Assembly (NCBI RefSeq): GCF_014642275.1
Contig: NZ_BMIM01000005.1
Span: 157,581 to 221,580 of the forward strand
DNA from: Flavobacterium lutivivi
GTDB lineage: Bacteria; Bacteroidota; Bacteroidia; Flavobacteriales; Flavobacteriaceae
Reading direction: 5' to 3'
Length of the DNA stretch: 64,000 nucleotides
Part shown: positions 17,715-26,102 of the stretch, piece after piece
Layout: every line of letters starts with the position of its first letter
Numbering within the stretch: the first letter of the stretch is position 1
Notes under the pieces: generated by a model
What the model saw: the letters and a program-made list of their open reading frames with translations, nothing else
Told to the model about the DNA's origin: nothing
The model's database searches: none
Program-made: the position numbers and the translations under genes

Positions 17715-19145
17715 CTAGAATTGGAAATAAATAAATGAATCTGAACTAGCTCCAAAAAATAGAAGCATTAAAAAAACAAACAAATAAATTCCCCATCTTA
17801 TAACTGGATATTTAATATTTGAAATTTCTAAACCATGCTGTTTCTTTCTGTTTAACCAATCAAAAATTAATAAAACGATAATGAACAAAAATGGTTTTAA
17901 ATCAACCTCTGGAAACTTATAATCACTAAAATTTAGAAGCTTACCTAGATAATGTAGTGCTTGTGTAACACTCTCGGATCTGAAAAATATCCAAGCAAGT
18001 GTTGTTAGAATAAATGTTAACCCTATTTGTATAAGTTCTTTAAATGAAGGTAGAAAAGAATTCTCTGCAACAATATTAGTGTTAGTTCTATTTAACTTGA
18101 ATATGACCAAAGGCATTATAAATGCTGCATTTAATGCACCCCAAACAATAAAGGTCCAATTTGCGCCATGCCAAAAACCACTAACTAAAAAAATAATCAT
18201 AGTGTTTTTTACTTGTGACCACATTCCTCCTTTACTTCCTCCTAATGGTATATATAGATAATCTCTGAACCAAGTAGATAAAGATATATGCCAACGACGC
18301 CAAAACTCAGCAATATCTCTAGAAAAATACGGGAATGCAAAGTTCCTTAATAGTTCAACTCCAAAAAGTCTTGCAGTACCCAGAGCTATATTTGAATACC
18401 CTGAAAAGTCTCCATAAATTTGAAAAGCAAAGAAAATTGCGCCAACAAATAAAGAACTTGAATTATATGAGTCTGGATTTTTAAAAACCTCGTTAACAAC
18501 TATAGCACAATTGTCTGCAACAACTACTTTCATAAACAAACCCCAAAGAATTTGTCTTAACCCATCGGCTGCTTTGTAGTAATCAAAATTTCTAACCCTT
18601 TGAATTTGTGGCAATAAATGTGTTGCTCTTTCAATAGGTCCAGCGACCAAAAGTGGAAAAAAACAAACAAAAACCGAATAATCTACAATGCTTTTTTCTG
18701 GTTTAATTTTGTCATTATAAATATCAATAACATAAGACAATCCATGAAACGTGTAGAAAGAAATGCCTACTGGCAAGATAACGCTTAGTGTCCAAAAATG
18801 AGCTTTAAATCCAAAAGTAGCTAATAACTCAGCAAACGATTCTGCAAAGAAGTTATAATATTTGAATACACCTAGAAATCCTAAATTAACTCCTACACTC
18901 AGCCAAAACCAAAACTTCTTCCGATTGATGGTTGTTGCTTCACTCATCTTTAGTCCTGTAAAATAATCTAGCAACGTTGAAAAAACAAGTAAGAACAAAA
19001 ACCTGTAATCCCAATAGGCATAAAAGAAATAACTTGCAACGAGAAGTAATAAGTTCTGCGCCTTAACATTTTTCTTAAAAACAAACCAATATAGTACAAA
19101 TACTATTGGTAAAAAGAAAAGAAACTCAAATGAATTAAAAACCAT
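17715..19145 (-). CDS. MBOAT-family O-acyltransferase (AlgI-like)
   Basis: A 476-residue polytopic membrane enzyme that passes an acyl group (usually acetyl) across the inner membrane for polysaccharide O-acylation. The opening MVFNSFEFLFFLPIVFVLYW is typical of the AlgI/DltB group. The conserved loop RRWHISLSTWFRDYLYIPLGG lies near 283-303. The presumed active-site His is in FWHGANWTFIVWG near residue 324. It is followed without a gap by the SGNH protein and preceded by a 3' remnant of a GT4 gene. All of these lie between 216-bp direct repeats, so O-acylation here may be a cassette that can be gained or lost. Confidence 0.9.
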   Translation of the reverse strand: MVFNSFEFLFFLPIVFVLYWFVFKKNVKAQNLLLLVASYFFYAYWDYRFLFLLVFSTLLDYFTGLKMSEATTINRKKFWFWLSVGVNLGFLGVFKYYNFFAESFAELLATFGFKAHFWTLSVILPVGISFYTFHGLSYVIDIYNDKIKPEKSIVDYSVFVCFFPLLVAGPIERATHLLPQIQRVRNFDYYKAADGLRQILWGLFMKVVVADNCAIVVNEVFKNPDSYNSSSLFVGAIFFAFQIYGDFSGYSNIALGTARLFGVELLRNFAFPYFSRDIAEFWRRWHISLSTWFRDYLYIPLGGSKGGMWSQVKNTMIIFLVSGFWHGANWTFIVWGALNAAFIMPLVIFKLNRTNTNIVAENSFLPSFKELIQIGLTFILTTLAWIFFRSESVTQALHYLGKLLNFSDYKFPEVDLKPFLFIIVLLIFDWLNRKKQHGLEISNIKYPVIRWGIYLFVFLMLLFFGASSDSFIYFQF

Positions 19146-19150
19146 TTATT

Positions 19151-19341
19151 TTAATTTTTTAATATATAATCATTCCACATATACATTACATTCTTTACAT
19201 TATACTTTTCTGAAGCTTTAAAAGCTTCTACAGACATTCTTTTTTGCAATTCTTTATCCTTAACAAATTTATCTAACATTGAAACAAATTCATCTAAATT
19301 ATTATAGTTTACTAAATATCCATCAACATTATTAGTTAAAA
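19151..19341 (-). pseudogene. 3' remnant of a GT4 glycosyltransferase gene
   Basis: The minus strand here encodes about 63 residues, starting ILTNNVDGYLVNYNNLDEF, containing KELQKRMSVEAF, and ending MWNDYILKN and a stop. This parallels the C-terminus of the intact GT4 gene at 20128-21222 (IITNEVNGFLVKYNDIDDF, DLQKRMSEQA, MWNEKVFK). The rest of the gene is missing. Upstream it joins abruptly to the DUF6625 fragment at about 19341-19342 with a short shared sequence (AGAAATA). It ends 5 bases before the MBOAT start, so it marks the edge of an imported segment. Confidence 0.85.
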
Positions 19342-19554
19342 TATTTCTTTATGCAGTTTAACAACTTCTTGGAAAGTAGTGTACTGAACAGAAAAATTGC
19401 TAGGATAATCGAAGTTGGTTTTATCGTCTGTCAAAAGTAAAAAATCCAAATATTTACTATTCCCAGCAGAGTTCAAATACAACTGAAACCAATTTGGGAG
19501 TTTTCCAAAATAAGGAATTATAGCTACTAATTTAAGATTACTATTTTTTAACAT
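19336..19554 (-). pseudogene. Truncated duplicate of the DUF6625-like gene (5' fragment, 72 codons)
   Basis: The first 71 codons are identical in protein sequence to the start of the gene at 15693-16736. The frame then crosses into foreign sequence and stops after one more codon (KEIF, stop). It lacks the Asp-x-Asp region, so it cannot be an active transferase. It starts 7 bases after the stop of the acetyltransferase gene, which is the position an intact copy would occupy. This suggests that the acetyltransferase and DUF6625-like genes were once adjacent. Confidence 0.85.
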
Positions 19555-19557
19555 TTT
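19342..19557 (-). repeat. 216-bp direct repeat, copy B (in the truncated DUF6625 fragment)
   Basis: The partner of 16524-16739: same orientation, two substitutions. Recombination between the two copies would remove 2,818 bases (the GT4 remnant, MBOAT and SGNH genes) and leave an intact DUF6625-like gene after the acetyltransferase gene. Confidence 0.93.
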
Positions 19558-19561
19558 ATTT

Positions 19562-20131
19562 TTAATGATTTGATTTAAGAATGATTCTACCCGGATTTCC
19601 TACCACAACTGAATTTTCCGGAATATTTTTTACCACTACTGCTCCTGCTCCAATAATGCTGTTTTTTCCAATTGTAATTCCTCCAATAACTATACAACCT
19701 GCATTGAGGACAACGTTATCTTCAATAATTGGTTTATTTCCATTCTTTTCGCCAACTGTGACTAAGTGATTAACATATACACTACTACCTATTCTATCTG
19801 CGTTTAATATGGTTGAATATGGATGTGCTAACTGAAGTCCTGGACCTATTTTTGTATGAATATCAATGGTAAAACTTTCTTTTTGGGGATAAAATATTCT
19901 TAGAATTTTAGCTAAAACCCCATTTGTTCTATAATAAAAAAGATTCCTAAAATATTTATTAATCAACAATTCTAAAGAAAAATAGTAAAAATGATTGAAA
20001 AATCCTTCTCTCTTTGTTTTTCTAGCATAAATATCTTCTATAATTACTGATTTATTTTTTGAAAAAAGAAACAAAAAAAAATGTGGTATAAATAATAATT
20101 GACCAATAAAAAGGATAGTTTTTCTAATCAT
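19562..20131 (-). CDS. Hexapeptide-repeat acetyltransferase (serine acetyltransferase-like, WcaB/CysE-type)
   Basis: A 189-residue protein with a hydrophobic N-terminal part (TILFIGQLLFIPHFFLFLFS) and a left-handed beta-helix C-terminal half. The hexapeptide pattern runs through GPGLQLAHPYSTILNADRIG, VYVNHLVTVGEKNG and AGCIVIGGITIGKNSIIGAGAVVVKNIP, ending VVGNPGRII. The conserved His of the HPYS region resembles the CysE/WcaB active-site area. In a polysaccharide locus the usual role is acetyl-CoA-dependent O-acetylation of a sugar. CysE itself is longer and is not usually in such a locus. It overlaps the upstream GT4 gene by 4 bases. Confidence 0.8.
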   Translation of the reverse strand: MIRKTILFIGQLLFIPHFFLFLFSKNKSVIIEDIYARKTKREGFFNHFYYFSLELLINKYFRNLFYYRTNGVLAKILRIFYPQKESFTIDIHTKIGPGLQLAHPYSTILNADRIGSSVYVNHLVTVGEKNGNKPIIEDNVVLNAGCIVIGGITIGKNSIIGAGAVVVKNIPENSVVVGNPGRIILKSNH

Positions 20132-21222
20132 TTGAATACTTTTTCATTCCACATGTTCATTATTTTGTCCACTCTATAAACCTGTGAAGTTTCTATCGCT
20201 TGCTCAGACATTCTCTTTTGCAAATCAATACTATCATCAAATTTATTAAAAGTTTTTACAAAATCATCAATATCATTATATTTTACCAAAAAACCATTCA
20301 CTTCATTAGTAATAATATTTCTAGGTCCAGTAGGACAATCATTAGCAATAACTGGAACTCCCATTCCAAAGGACTCCAAAATCACCATAGGAAAACACTC
20401 GTTTAATGAAGTCATTAAAAAAACTTTGGCTTTATTGAATTCACAATTCAGATTTGATGTTTCTCCCATGAAGAATACAGAATCTCCAAGAATTTTGTCA
20501 TCAACAAGTTTCTTTATTTTTTCATAATACTCACCCGATGTATCTCCATATATCCTCAATTTCCAATTTGGTTTTTCTCTATTTATTCTTTGCCAAATTT
20601 CAATCAATAATTCCAAGTTTTTAACTGGAGCTAATCTACCAGCGAAAATTGCAACGTCCTCTTTTTCGTGAATATTAGCCGGTTCTACATTTTTTGTTTC
20701 TAAGAGTGGATTGGGAATTACCAACACATTTTTGGAACTGTAAAAATTCCTTTCTTCATCACTCAATACTATTAAAGCGTTGTATTTACTCTCTATAAAC
20801 TCTAAAATTTTTTTTGAAAAAGTATTGGACATAATACTTTTTGAAAAATGAAATTCCTTTACAGTCTTAGCTTTGATAGGCAGAAAAGGTAATATATATG
20901 TGATAGGTATGTGTGAAGCTACAATTACAACATCAGACTTATTTTTCTTAACAATACTCGTAACCAATTTTATGTTCAAAAAAAGCTTCTTTAAATTTTT
21001 AAAAGAAAAATAACTGATATTTCTATGGTAGTTTATTTTCAAATCGATAAATTTTACTTTATCTGAAAGTTGATATATGATTGGTTTATCTGATTGTTCT
21101 GTAGCCAAAATTGTTACCTGATATCCAAAAACATCTGCCCAATAATTTGCCTTGATAACTACTAACTTTTCTATTCCACCGTGCGAGTGCAACTGATCAA
21201 CTAAGATTGTGATTTTTTTCAT
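20128..21222 (-). CDS. GT4-family glycosyltransferase
   Basis: A 364-residue GT-B transferase. It starts KKITILVDQLHSHGGIEKLVVIKANYW, and its donor half has VAIFAGRLAPVKNLELLIEIW and MTSLNECFPMVILESFGMGVPVIANDCPTGPRNII with the EX7E glutamates. It is part of a chain of four-base overlaps (22316, 21222 and 20131), which indicates translational coupling of the pyruvyl transferase, two GT4 enzymes and the acetyltransferase. A remnant related to its C-terminus occurs at 19151-19341. The sugar transferred is unknown. Confidence 0.85.
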   Translation of the reverse strand: MKKITILVDQLHSHGGIEKLVVIKANYWADVFGYQVTILATEQSDKPIIYQLSDKVKFIDLKINYHRNISYFSFKNLKKLFLNIKLVTSIVKKNKSDVVIVASHIPITYILPFLPIKAKTVKEFHFSKSIMSNTFSKKILEFIESKYNALIVLSDEERNFYSSKNVLVIPNPLLETKNVEPANIHEKEDVAIFAGRLAPVKNLELLIEIWQRINREKPNWKLRIYGDTSGEYYEKIKKLVDDKILGDSVFFMGETSNLNCEFNKAKVFLMTSLNECFPMVILESFGMGVPVIANDCPTGPRNIITNEVNGFLVKYNDIDDFVKTFNKFDDSIDLQKRMSEQAIETSQVYRVDKIMNMWNEKVFK

Positions 21223-22316
21223 CGCAAAAGTTTTTTAAACAAGTTTTCCCATTGACAGACAATTTCTTCGGGTAAATATCGCTTTACATTTTCCTTTGCC
21301 TTTGTCCCCATTTCTTTTCTATCTTTTTGGTTTTCAATCAAAAAGATAATTTTTTCAGCAAACTCATTAGTGTTTTCTGCCTCAACCAAAAATCCATCTT
21401 CTCCATTTTTTATTATATCCTTTGGTCCGCAAGGACAATCAAACGAGACACAAGGAAGTCCGCAAGCCATTGCTTCAATCAAAACCATTCCGAAACCTTC
21501 GAATCTTGATGAAAGAGCATAAATTGAACTATTAAGATACTTTGATTCTATGTCTTTAACTGGTTCAAAAAAATGAACAGAAGTTTCAACTTCTAATTCT
21601 TTAGCTAAATTTTCTAATCCAATAGAAGAATCTTTTTTTCCATATATTTCCAAAGTCCATTCAGGATGTTTTTGATTTACTGTCTTCCAACTTTTCAGTA
21701 ATAAATCAAAGCCTTTTTGAAAAGATTGTTTCCCAACGGCTATCACTTTTTTTTCTTCTAATGTAGCTGATTGATTGGAGAAAAATGATAAAGGATTGGA
21801 TATAATATGTATATTTTTTGTTGATTTCCATTCAATTAAATTATCTTTTGTCAGAACGACGAAAGCATCAAAACTATTTGAAAAATAGCTCATTAATCCT
21901 GATTTAATTCTGAAAAAAAATCTATCTAGAAAACCCGCATTATTCTTTAATTCAATATTTTTTGAAACGTGTCTTTCATAAACCATTGGGCAAGGTTTTC
22001 CAAGAATTAGTGGTAAAAAAAAACCTTTTAATCCATCATCACAAACCAAAACTATATCAGGTTTTATTTCTTTTACAAGTTTAACAAATCCACTTGCATA
22101 GCTCATGATATATTTTAGAGGATTTCCATAAACTGGAATTTCATGAAAATGGATTTTATTGCTAAAATTATAGAACAAGTTTTGAGTTCCAGTATTCAAG
22201 GCTGCTATATGCACTTCATAGTAAGGATTTTCAGCAAAATTACTTGCCTTAATTGATAAAACCCTTTCCAATCCACCAGAACCATTTATTCCATTTGTTA
22301 TATAAAGCAGCTTCAT
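21219..22316 (-). CDS. GT4-family glycosyltransferase
   Basis: A 365-residue GT-B transferase related to the next gene downstream. It begins KLLYITNGINGSGGLERVLSIKA. Its C-terminal half has VIAVGKQSFQKGFDLLLKSW and SSRFEGFGMVLIEAMACGLPCVSFDCPCGPKDII, the donor-sugar site with both EX7E glutamates. It overlaps its neighbours by four bases on each side. Two related GT4 enzymes in tandem suggest addition of successive sugars to the repeat unit. Specificity cannot be read. Confidence 0.85.
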   Translation of the reverse strand: MKLLYITNGINGSGGLERVLSIKASNFAENPYYEVHIAALNTGTQNLFYNFSNKIHFHEIPVYGNPLKYIMSYASGFVKLVKEIKPDIVLVCDDGLKGFFLPLILGKPCPMVYERHVSKNIELKNNAGFLDRFFFRIKSGLMSYFSNSFDAFVVLTKDNLIEWKSTKNIHIISNPLSFFSNQSATLEEKKVIAVGKQSFQKGFDLLLKSWKTVNQKHPEWTLEIYGKKDSSIGLENLAKELEVETSVHFFEPVKDIESKYLNSSIYALSSRFEGFGMVLIEAMACGLPCVSFDCPCGPKDIIKNGEDGFLVEAENTNEFAEKIIFLIENQKDRKEMGTKAKENVKRYLPEEIVCQWENLFKKLLR

Positions 22317-23290
22317 GAATTGCTATTTATAAAAGCACGACACTTTTCTTTCATTGGCTCAGCCAATGCGTGATGTTTTCCTAAATTCTTTACTACAGTA
22401 TCTTTAGAAATTTTGCCTTCTAGTGGAAAATTAGCCGTAAACTCACCTGTTTTGGTATTTATATCTATTCTATTGAAAAGTTCTAAAATTCCGTCAAAAC
22501 GGCATGAATCAACAAAACTATCAAAACCATTGACAAATATTACTGGTGTTCCCATCGCTAAACAAGGTAATGCACAATGAATACGTGATGTTATCACTAA
22601 TTTTGCCTTGGCATATTTGTGCAACAACTCTTCTGCCATGGCAAATTTTTGCTCATCAGTATATGTATTTGCTGGTGGTTCTTGATTTACATAAATAGCA
22701 TTTTTCAATAAATCCTCGCTAATGAAGTTTGCCATATGCTTCTTTTTATTGCCTAGTTTGAACAAATTACCGTTTTGAATACTTCGTAAAAACCTTCTCC
22801 AATCATAGGTAACTTTTTCCCATGTTGGGTAGCTATATAATGGGTCAACTATATATATATCTTCACCTCGTAGAGAATCGTCAACCTTATATGTATCGAG
22901 TGTCAATGTTAAACAGCCTGAAAAATAAGCATCAATTCCTTTTGCTTTTAATGTATCTGCCGTAAACTGATCGCGACAACCAATAGGTTCATGTTTTTTC
23001 AGATAAGCAATACCTTTTTCATTTAGCATTCCTGGTGCCGCAGTATTATTGACATGAAATGAAACAAACAACGGCTCTATATCATCTGATGGAACCCAAT
23101 TATTATAGTTGTGTGTGAACCAACCATTCATAATGATTTTCATCTTTTCCCCTTGATAATCGGCAAGTTTTTCTCTATTGATGTAAGTATCAAGTCGAGG
23201 CATATATTGTTTTGCTGCTAAACTTTGGATATTGTCACCTACATTGAAAAACTTTTTGTTTTCATCATATTTAAAAATGCCGTATTTCAT
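22313..23290 (-). CDS. Polysaccharide pyruvyl transferase family protein (WcaK/CsaB-like)
   Basis: A 325-residue member of the PS_pyruv_trans family, which transfers pyruvate from phosphoenolpyruvate to sugar hydroxyls as a ketal. The N-terminus has FFNVGDNIQSLAAKQYMP, typical of the family. The middle has GCRDQFTADTLKAKGIDAYFSGCLTLTL. The C-terminal half has VITSRIHCALPCLAMGTPVIFV, the most conserved block. It sits between the PP-loop gene (14-bp gap) and a GT4 gene (4-bp overlap). Pyruvylation would add negative charge to the polymer. Some family members act otherwise, so the exact reaction is inferred. Confidence 0.8.
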   Translation of the reverse strand: MKYGIFKYDENKKFFNVGDNIQSLAAKQYMPRLDTYINREKLADYQGEKMKIIMNGWFTHNYNNWVPSDDIEPLFVSFHVNNTAAPGMLNEKGIAYLKKHEPIGCRDQFTADTLKAKGIDAYFSGCLTLTLDTYKVDDSLRGEDIYIVDPLYSYPTWEKVTYDWRRFLRSIQNGNLFKLGNKKKHMANFISEDLLKNAIYVNQEPPANTYTDEQKFAMAEELLHKYAKAKLVITSRIHCALPCLAMGTPVIFVNGFDSFVDSCRFDGILELFNRIDINTKTGEFTANFPLEGKISKDTVVKNLGKHHALAEPMKEKCRAFINSNS

Positions 23291-23304
23291 TTCTTATGTC
23301 TCTT

Positions 23305-24579
23305 TTAAAATTTTCTTCTAATCTTTAGATAATAATTAAACAGTTTTGGAAACTTATTTATTATCCTAAATTTCATTTCACGTTGTCGTTGAAGTTTAAC
23401 TTCATTCTTATTTACAATTTCATTCAAATTCAGGTTTACAAAAGTATTGAATTTATCACACTCTTTAGTTTCATCAAAAACGATAAAAGGTTTTTGAATA
23501 GATTTTGCCTTATCTTGTAGACAAGTCCACTCATATTTTACTCCAACCGTCATCATGGCATTTTTATCAAAATTCTTCAAAACTAAATCATAAAAATCTT
23601 TTGGAACTTCAAATCCATAATCGTTAGGATTTGCTCCATCAAGGATAAATCCAAGCATAGTTCTCTGACATTTTGTACATCGGCTACAATTATATCCTTT
23701 TCTTAATTCTGAATAACAAACTCTTAGTTTTACCTTGTAACCCGTTTTTTTTGCAAATGCAACTATGTTCTCTATTTTTTGAGTTCTTCTGAGATGAAAT
23801 CCATCATGTAGAACACTTTGATTAGCCCATCTTACTTTTTCGTCTGTCTCTGATGTTGAACCCCAACCAAAATTCACTTCTCCAGTATTGGATGAAGCAA
23901 TCAGAGTTGTTTTTATTCCATAAAGAATGCTCAAAGGTGCAATTAAACTCAACAAAGCCATTCCATGCTGTACTTTTCCCCACCAACCTACTCCAACTAA
24001 TAAATCTACTTCATAGGTATAGAAACGTCTCAAATTACTTTCTACATAGCATAATTTATTCTTGTCAAGAATAGTTTCTTCCTCATTAAATCTTTTAAAT
24101 TCTTCCCATTTTTCAACATCATCAATGTCTATATCAGCACCATGAACAGAAATTAGATAAGGTTTCTTGTCAATATTTCTTGTAAATGACTCAAAAGCAT
24201 CCAAACCACCACTAAATAATAATCCGTAATTGTCTTGATCTATCTCATTTTTGACTAATTTTTTAACATGTAGTGTCGAGTTTTTGATTTCAGTAAAATG
24301 CTTTGAAAACTCCTCCTTTAACTCTTTCAAAGAATTGTAAAAAGTTTCATCTAATTCATCAACATAAACATCAAAACCCACAAACCATGCAATAGGCATC
24401 ATACTGGCCAAAAAAGGAATTGTATTAATACTTCTAGGAACTACAGAAACATCAACTTCATATTTTACATAGTAGGTCTCTTTTCTATTAAAAAACTTTG
24501 AAATATCACTTGAATAAGAATATTGATATTCTATTTTTCTTCCACTATCAGAATAGATTACCTCTTCGAGTTTTAACAT
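23305..24579 (-). CDS. QueC-like PP-loop ATPase of unknown function in the polysaccharide locus
   Basis: A 424-residue protein. After about 115 residues of unfamiliar N-terminal sequence comes a PP-loop, LLFSGGLDAFESF (SGGLD at 123-127), the ATP-pyrophosphatase signature. Later lies a cysteine cluster, Cys288-x9-Cys298-x2-Cys301-x2-Cys304, much like the zinc site of QueC (7-cyano-7-deazaguanine synthase). QueC adenylates a carboxylate and adds ammonia, giving an amide and then a nitrile. True QueC is about 220-230 residues and sits with other queuosine genes, which are absent here. The gene lies 1 bp after wzx and 14 bp before the pyruvyl transferase. A role in modifying a carboxyl group of a sugar is possible but unproven. 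Confidence 0.65.
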   Translation of the reverse strand: MLKLEEVIYSDSGRKIEYQYSYSSDISKFFNRKETYYVKYEVDVSVVPRSINTIPFLASMMPIAWFVGFDVYVDELDETFYNSLKELKEEFSKHFTEIKNSTLHVKKLVKNEIDQDNYGLLFSGGLDAFESFTRNIDKKPYLISVHGADIDIDDVEKWEEFKRFNEEETILDKNKLCYVESNLRRFYTYEVDLLVGVGWWGKVQHGMALLSLIAPLSILYGIKTTLIASSNTGEVNFGWGSTSETDEKVRWANQSVLHDGFHLRRTQKIENIVAFAKKTGYKVKLRVCYSELRKGYNCSRCTKCQRTMLGFILDGANPNDYGFEVPKDFYDLVLKNFDKNAMMTVGVKYEWTCLQDKAKSIQKPFIVFDETKECDKFNTFVNLNLNEIVNKNEVKLQRQREMKFRIINKFPKLFNYYLKIRRKF

Positions 24580-24580
24580 C

Positions 24581-26083
24581 TTATCGTTTTATTATTTTGG
24601 GTATTAGTGAATGAACAACTTCTTTTTCACTTTTATTCATACCAAATTTATAAATCAAAACACAAAAAACGACTGTAAAAGCCAATATTTTAATCACTAA
24701 ATTTAACCACCCTTCGCCTGGTAAAAAATTTATTACATATCCCAAAGAGATAATCCCAATAAAAGAGGGCAAAAGACCATTGGATACTTCTCTAAAAAAT
24801 CTACCAATTTCTAATTTTAAGATTTTGGAATAATAAAAGTTCATAATCACTTGGCTCAATATCCATCCAGCAGTTGAACCAATAATAAGTCCTAAAACTC
24901 CAAATGGTTTTATCATGTAAGCACCAATAACAGTTCCTAATACTATCAAGGTAATGTAAGTCTTTGCCTTAAAGGAAAAAAGGCTTTTGGACTCTAATAA
25001 TGAATTTGCAAATGACTGGATTAATGGTAGTGTATAGGAAAACATAATAATAAGAGCAATTGCCCATGCTGCTGTGTATGTATCTCCAACCCAAAGGTGA
25101 ATGAATTGTTGACCATAAATTAAAAATCCTCCAAAAATCATCAACAAGGTTATTAATGAAAATCGACCTATTCTAATCATTGTGGATGTAAGTTCTTCAC
25201 TAGTAGCATTCAACACTGTCATTTGTGTAGCTCTAGGTAGAAAAACACTAGAAATAGCTGTAGAGAAAGCACCATAATAAGTTCCTAACATAATCCCTAC
25301 TCCAAAAATTGCTACATCTTTGGTACCAGAAACAACTCCTAGTATCACTTGACCAGAACGCCATTGGAACTGTCCAACCATCGCAAAAATGAAAATCCAA
25401 AATGAATAATTGAAAATCTGTTTTATTAATGACTTGTCCAACTCTATCAATTTCATTTTTACTTTCAATGTTTTGAATACATAATATGCACTAATGGCAA
25501 TTACTATAACATTGAGCAAAGTGTCTAGAACAACAATACCTATGGAATCACTGCCTAATAACAAAATCATTACAAGCATGACAGAACGAAGAATGTATTT
25601 TATAATGACAAGTGCCCGTGGAAAAACAAATCGTTCATATGCATTGGAAATTGCTGTAAAAGCACCACCAGGAAGTGTTGTTGCCATATTAAAAATTAAA
25701 ATGACAAACATTATTTTGGCTTTGTATAATTCCTCAGGAGTTAATTTTTTGAAAATTTCATCCAAATTGAAAAATAAAACTATCCCAATTATTACTACAA
25801 TGGCTGAAATTATGCCATAAATAAGCATGGTTGTAGCAAGAAAATTTTTCTCACCATCTTCATCCTTAAGCGCTCTATATTTTGACACAAAACGAACAAT
25901 AGTATTGTTTAAACCAAAATCAAGAACACTAATGTAACCAATAAGTGAACCTATAAGTGTGTACAAGCCATATTCAGAGTCTCCTAATTTTCTTATCATA
26001 AAAGGAGTTAAAATCAAACCTATACCATTTGTCAAAATAATGTTTAGGTAAGAGAGTATTGCTCCTTTTTTTATTTGGCTCAT
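24581..26083 (-). CDS. wzx: Wzx-type flippase (polysaccharide biosynthesis / MOP family)
   Basis: A 500-residue membrane protein with 12 or more hydrophobic helices and the opening GAILSYLNIILTNGIGLILTPFMIRKLGDSEYGLYTLIGSL, typical of MOP-superfamily lipid-linked oligosaccharide flippases. It would move undecaprenyl-linked repeat units to the periplasmic side, where the EpsG-like polymerase acts. It is the only flippase candidate in the window. It starts 19 bp after the rmlB stop and runs into the PP-loop gene with a 1-bp gap. Confidence 0.87.
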   Translation of the reverse strand: MSQIKKGAILSYLNIILTNGIGLILTPFMIRKLGDSEYGLYTLIGSLIGYISVLDFGLNNTIVRFVSKYRALKDEDGEKNFLATTMLIYGIISAIVVIIGIVLFFNLDEIFKKLTPEELYKAKIMFVILIFNMATTLPGGAFTAISNAYERFVFPRALVIIKYILRSVMLVMILLLGSDSIGIVVLDTLLNVIVIAISAYYVFKTLKVKMKLIELDKSLIKQIFNYSFWIFIFAMVGQFQWRSGQVILGVVSGTKDVAIFGVGIMLGTYYGAFSTAISSVFLPRATQMTVLNATSEELTSTMIRIGRFSLITLLMIFGGFLIYGQQFIHLWVGDTYTAAWAIALIIMFSYTLPLIQSFANSLLESKSLFSFKAKTYITLIVLGTVIGAYMIKPFGVLGLIIGSTAGWILSQVIMNFYYSKILKLEIGRFFREVSNGLLPSFIGIISLGYVINFLPGEGWLNLVIKILAFTVVFCVLIYKFGMNKSEKEVVHSLIPKIIKR

Positions 26084-26102
26084 TTAAAGTTTTTTTTATG
26101 AA

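Noticed and set aside
23305-24579. Genuine QueC or a defence-system QueC-like protein (QatC, Cap9)
   Set aside because: No queuosine genes and no qat or CBASS partners are nearby. The flanks are wzx and a pyruvyl transferase gene, so a polysaccharide role is favoured.
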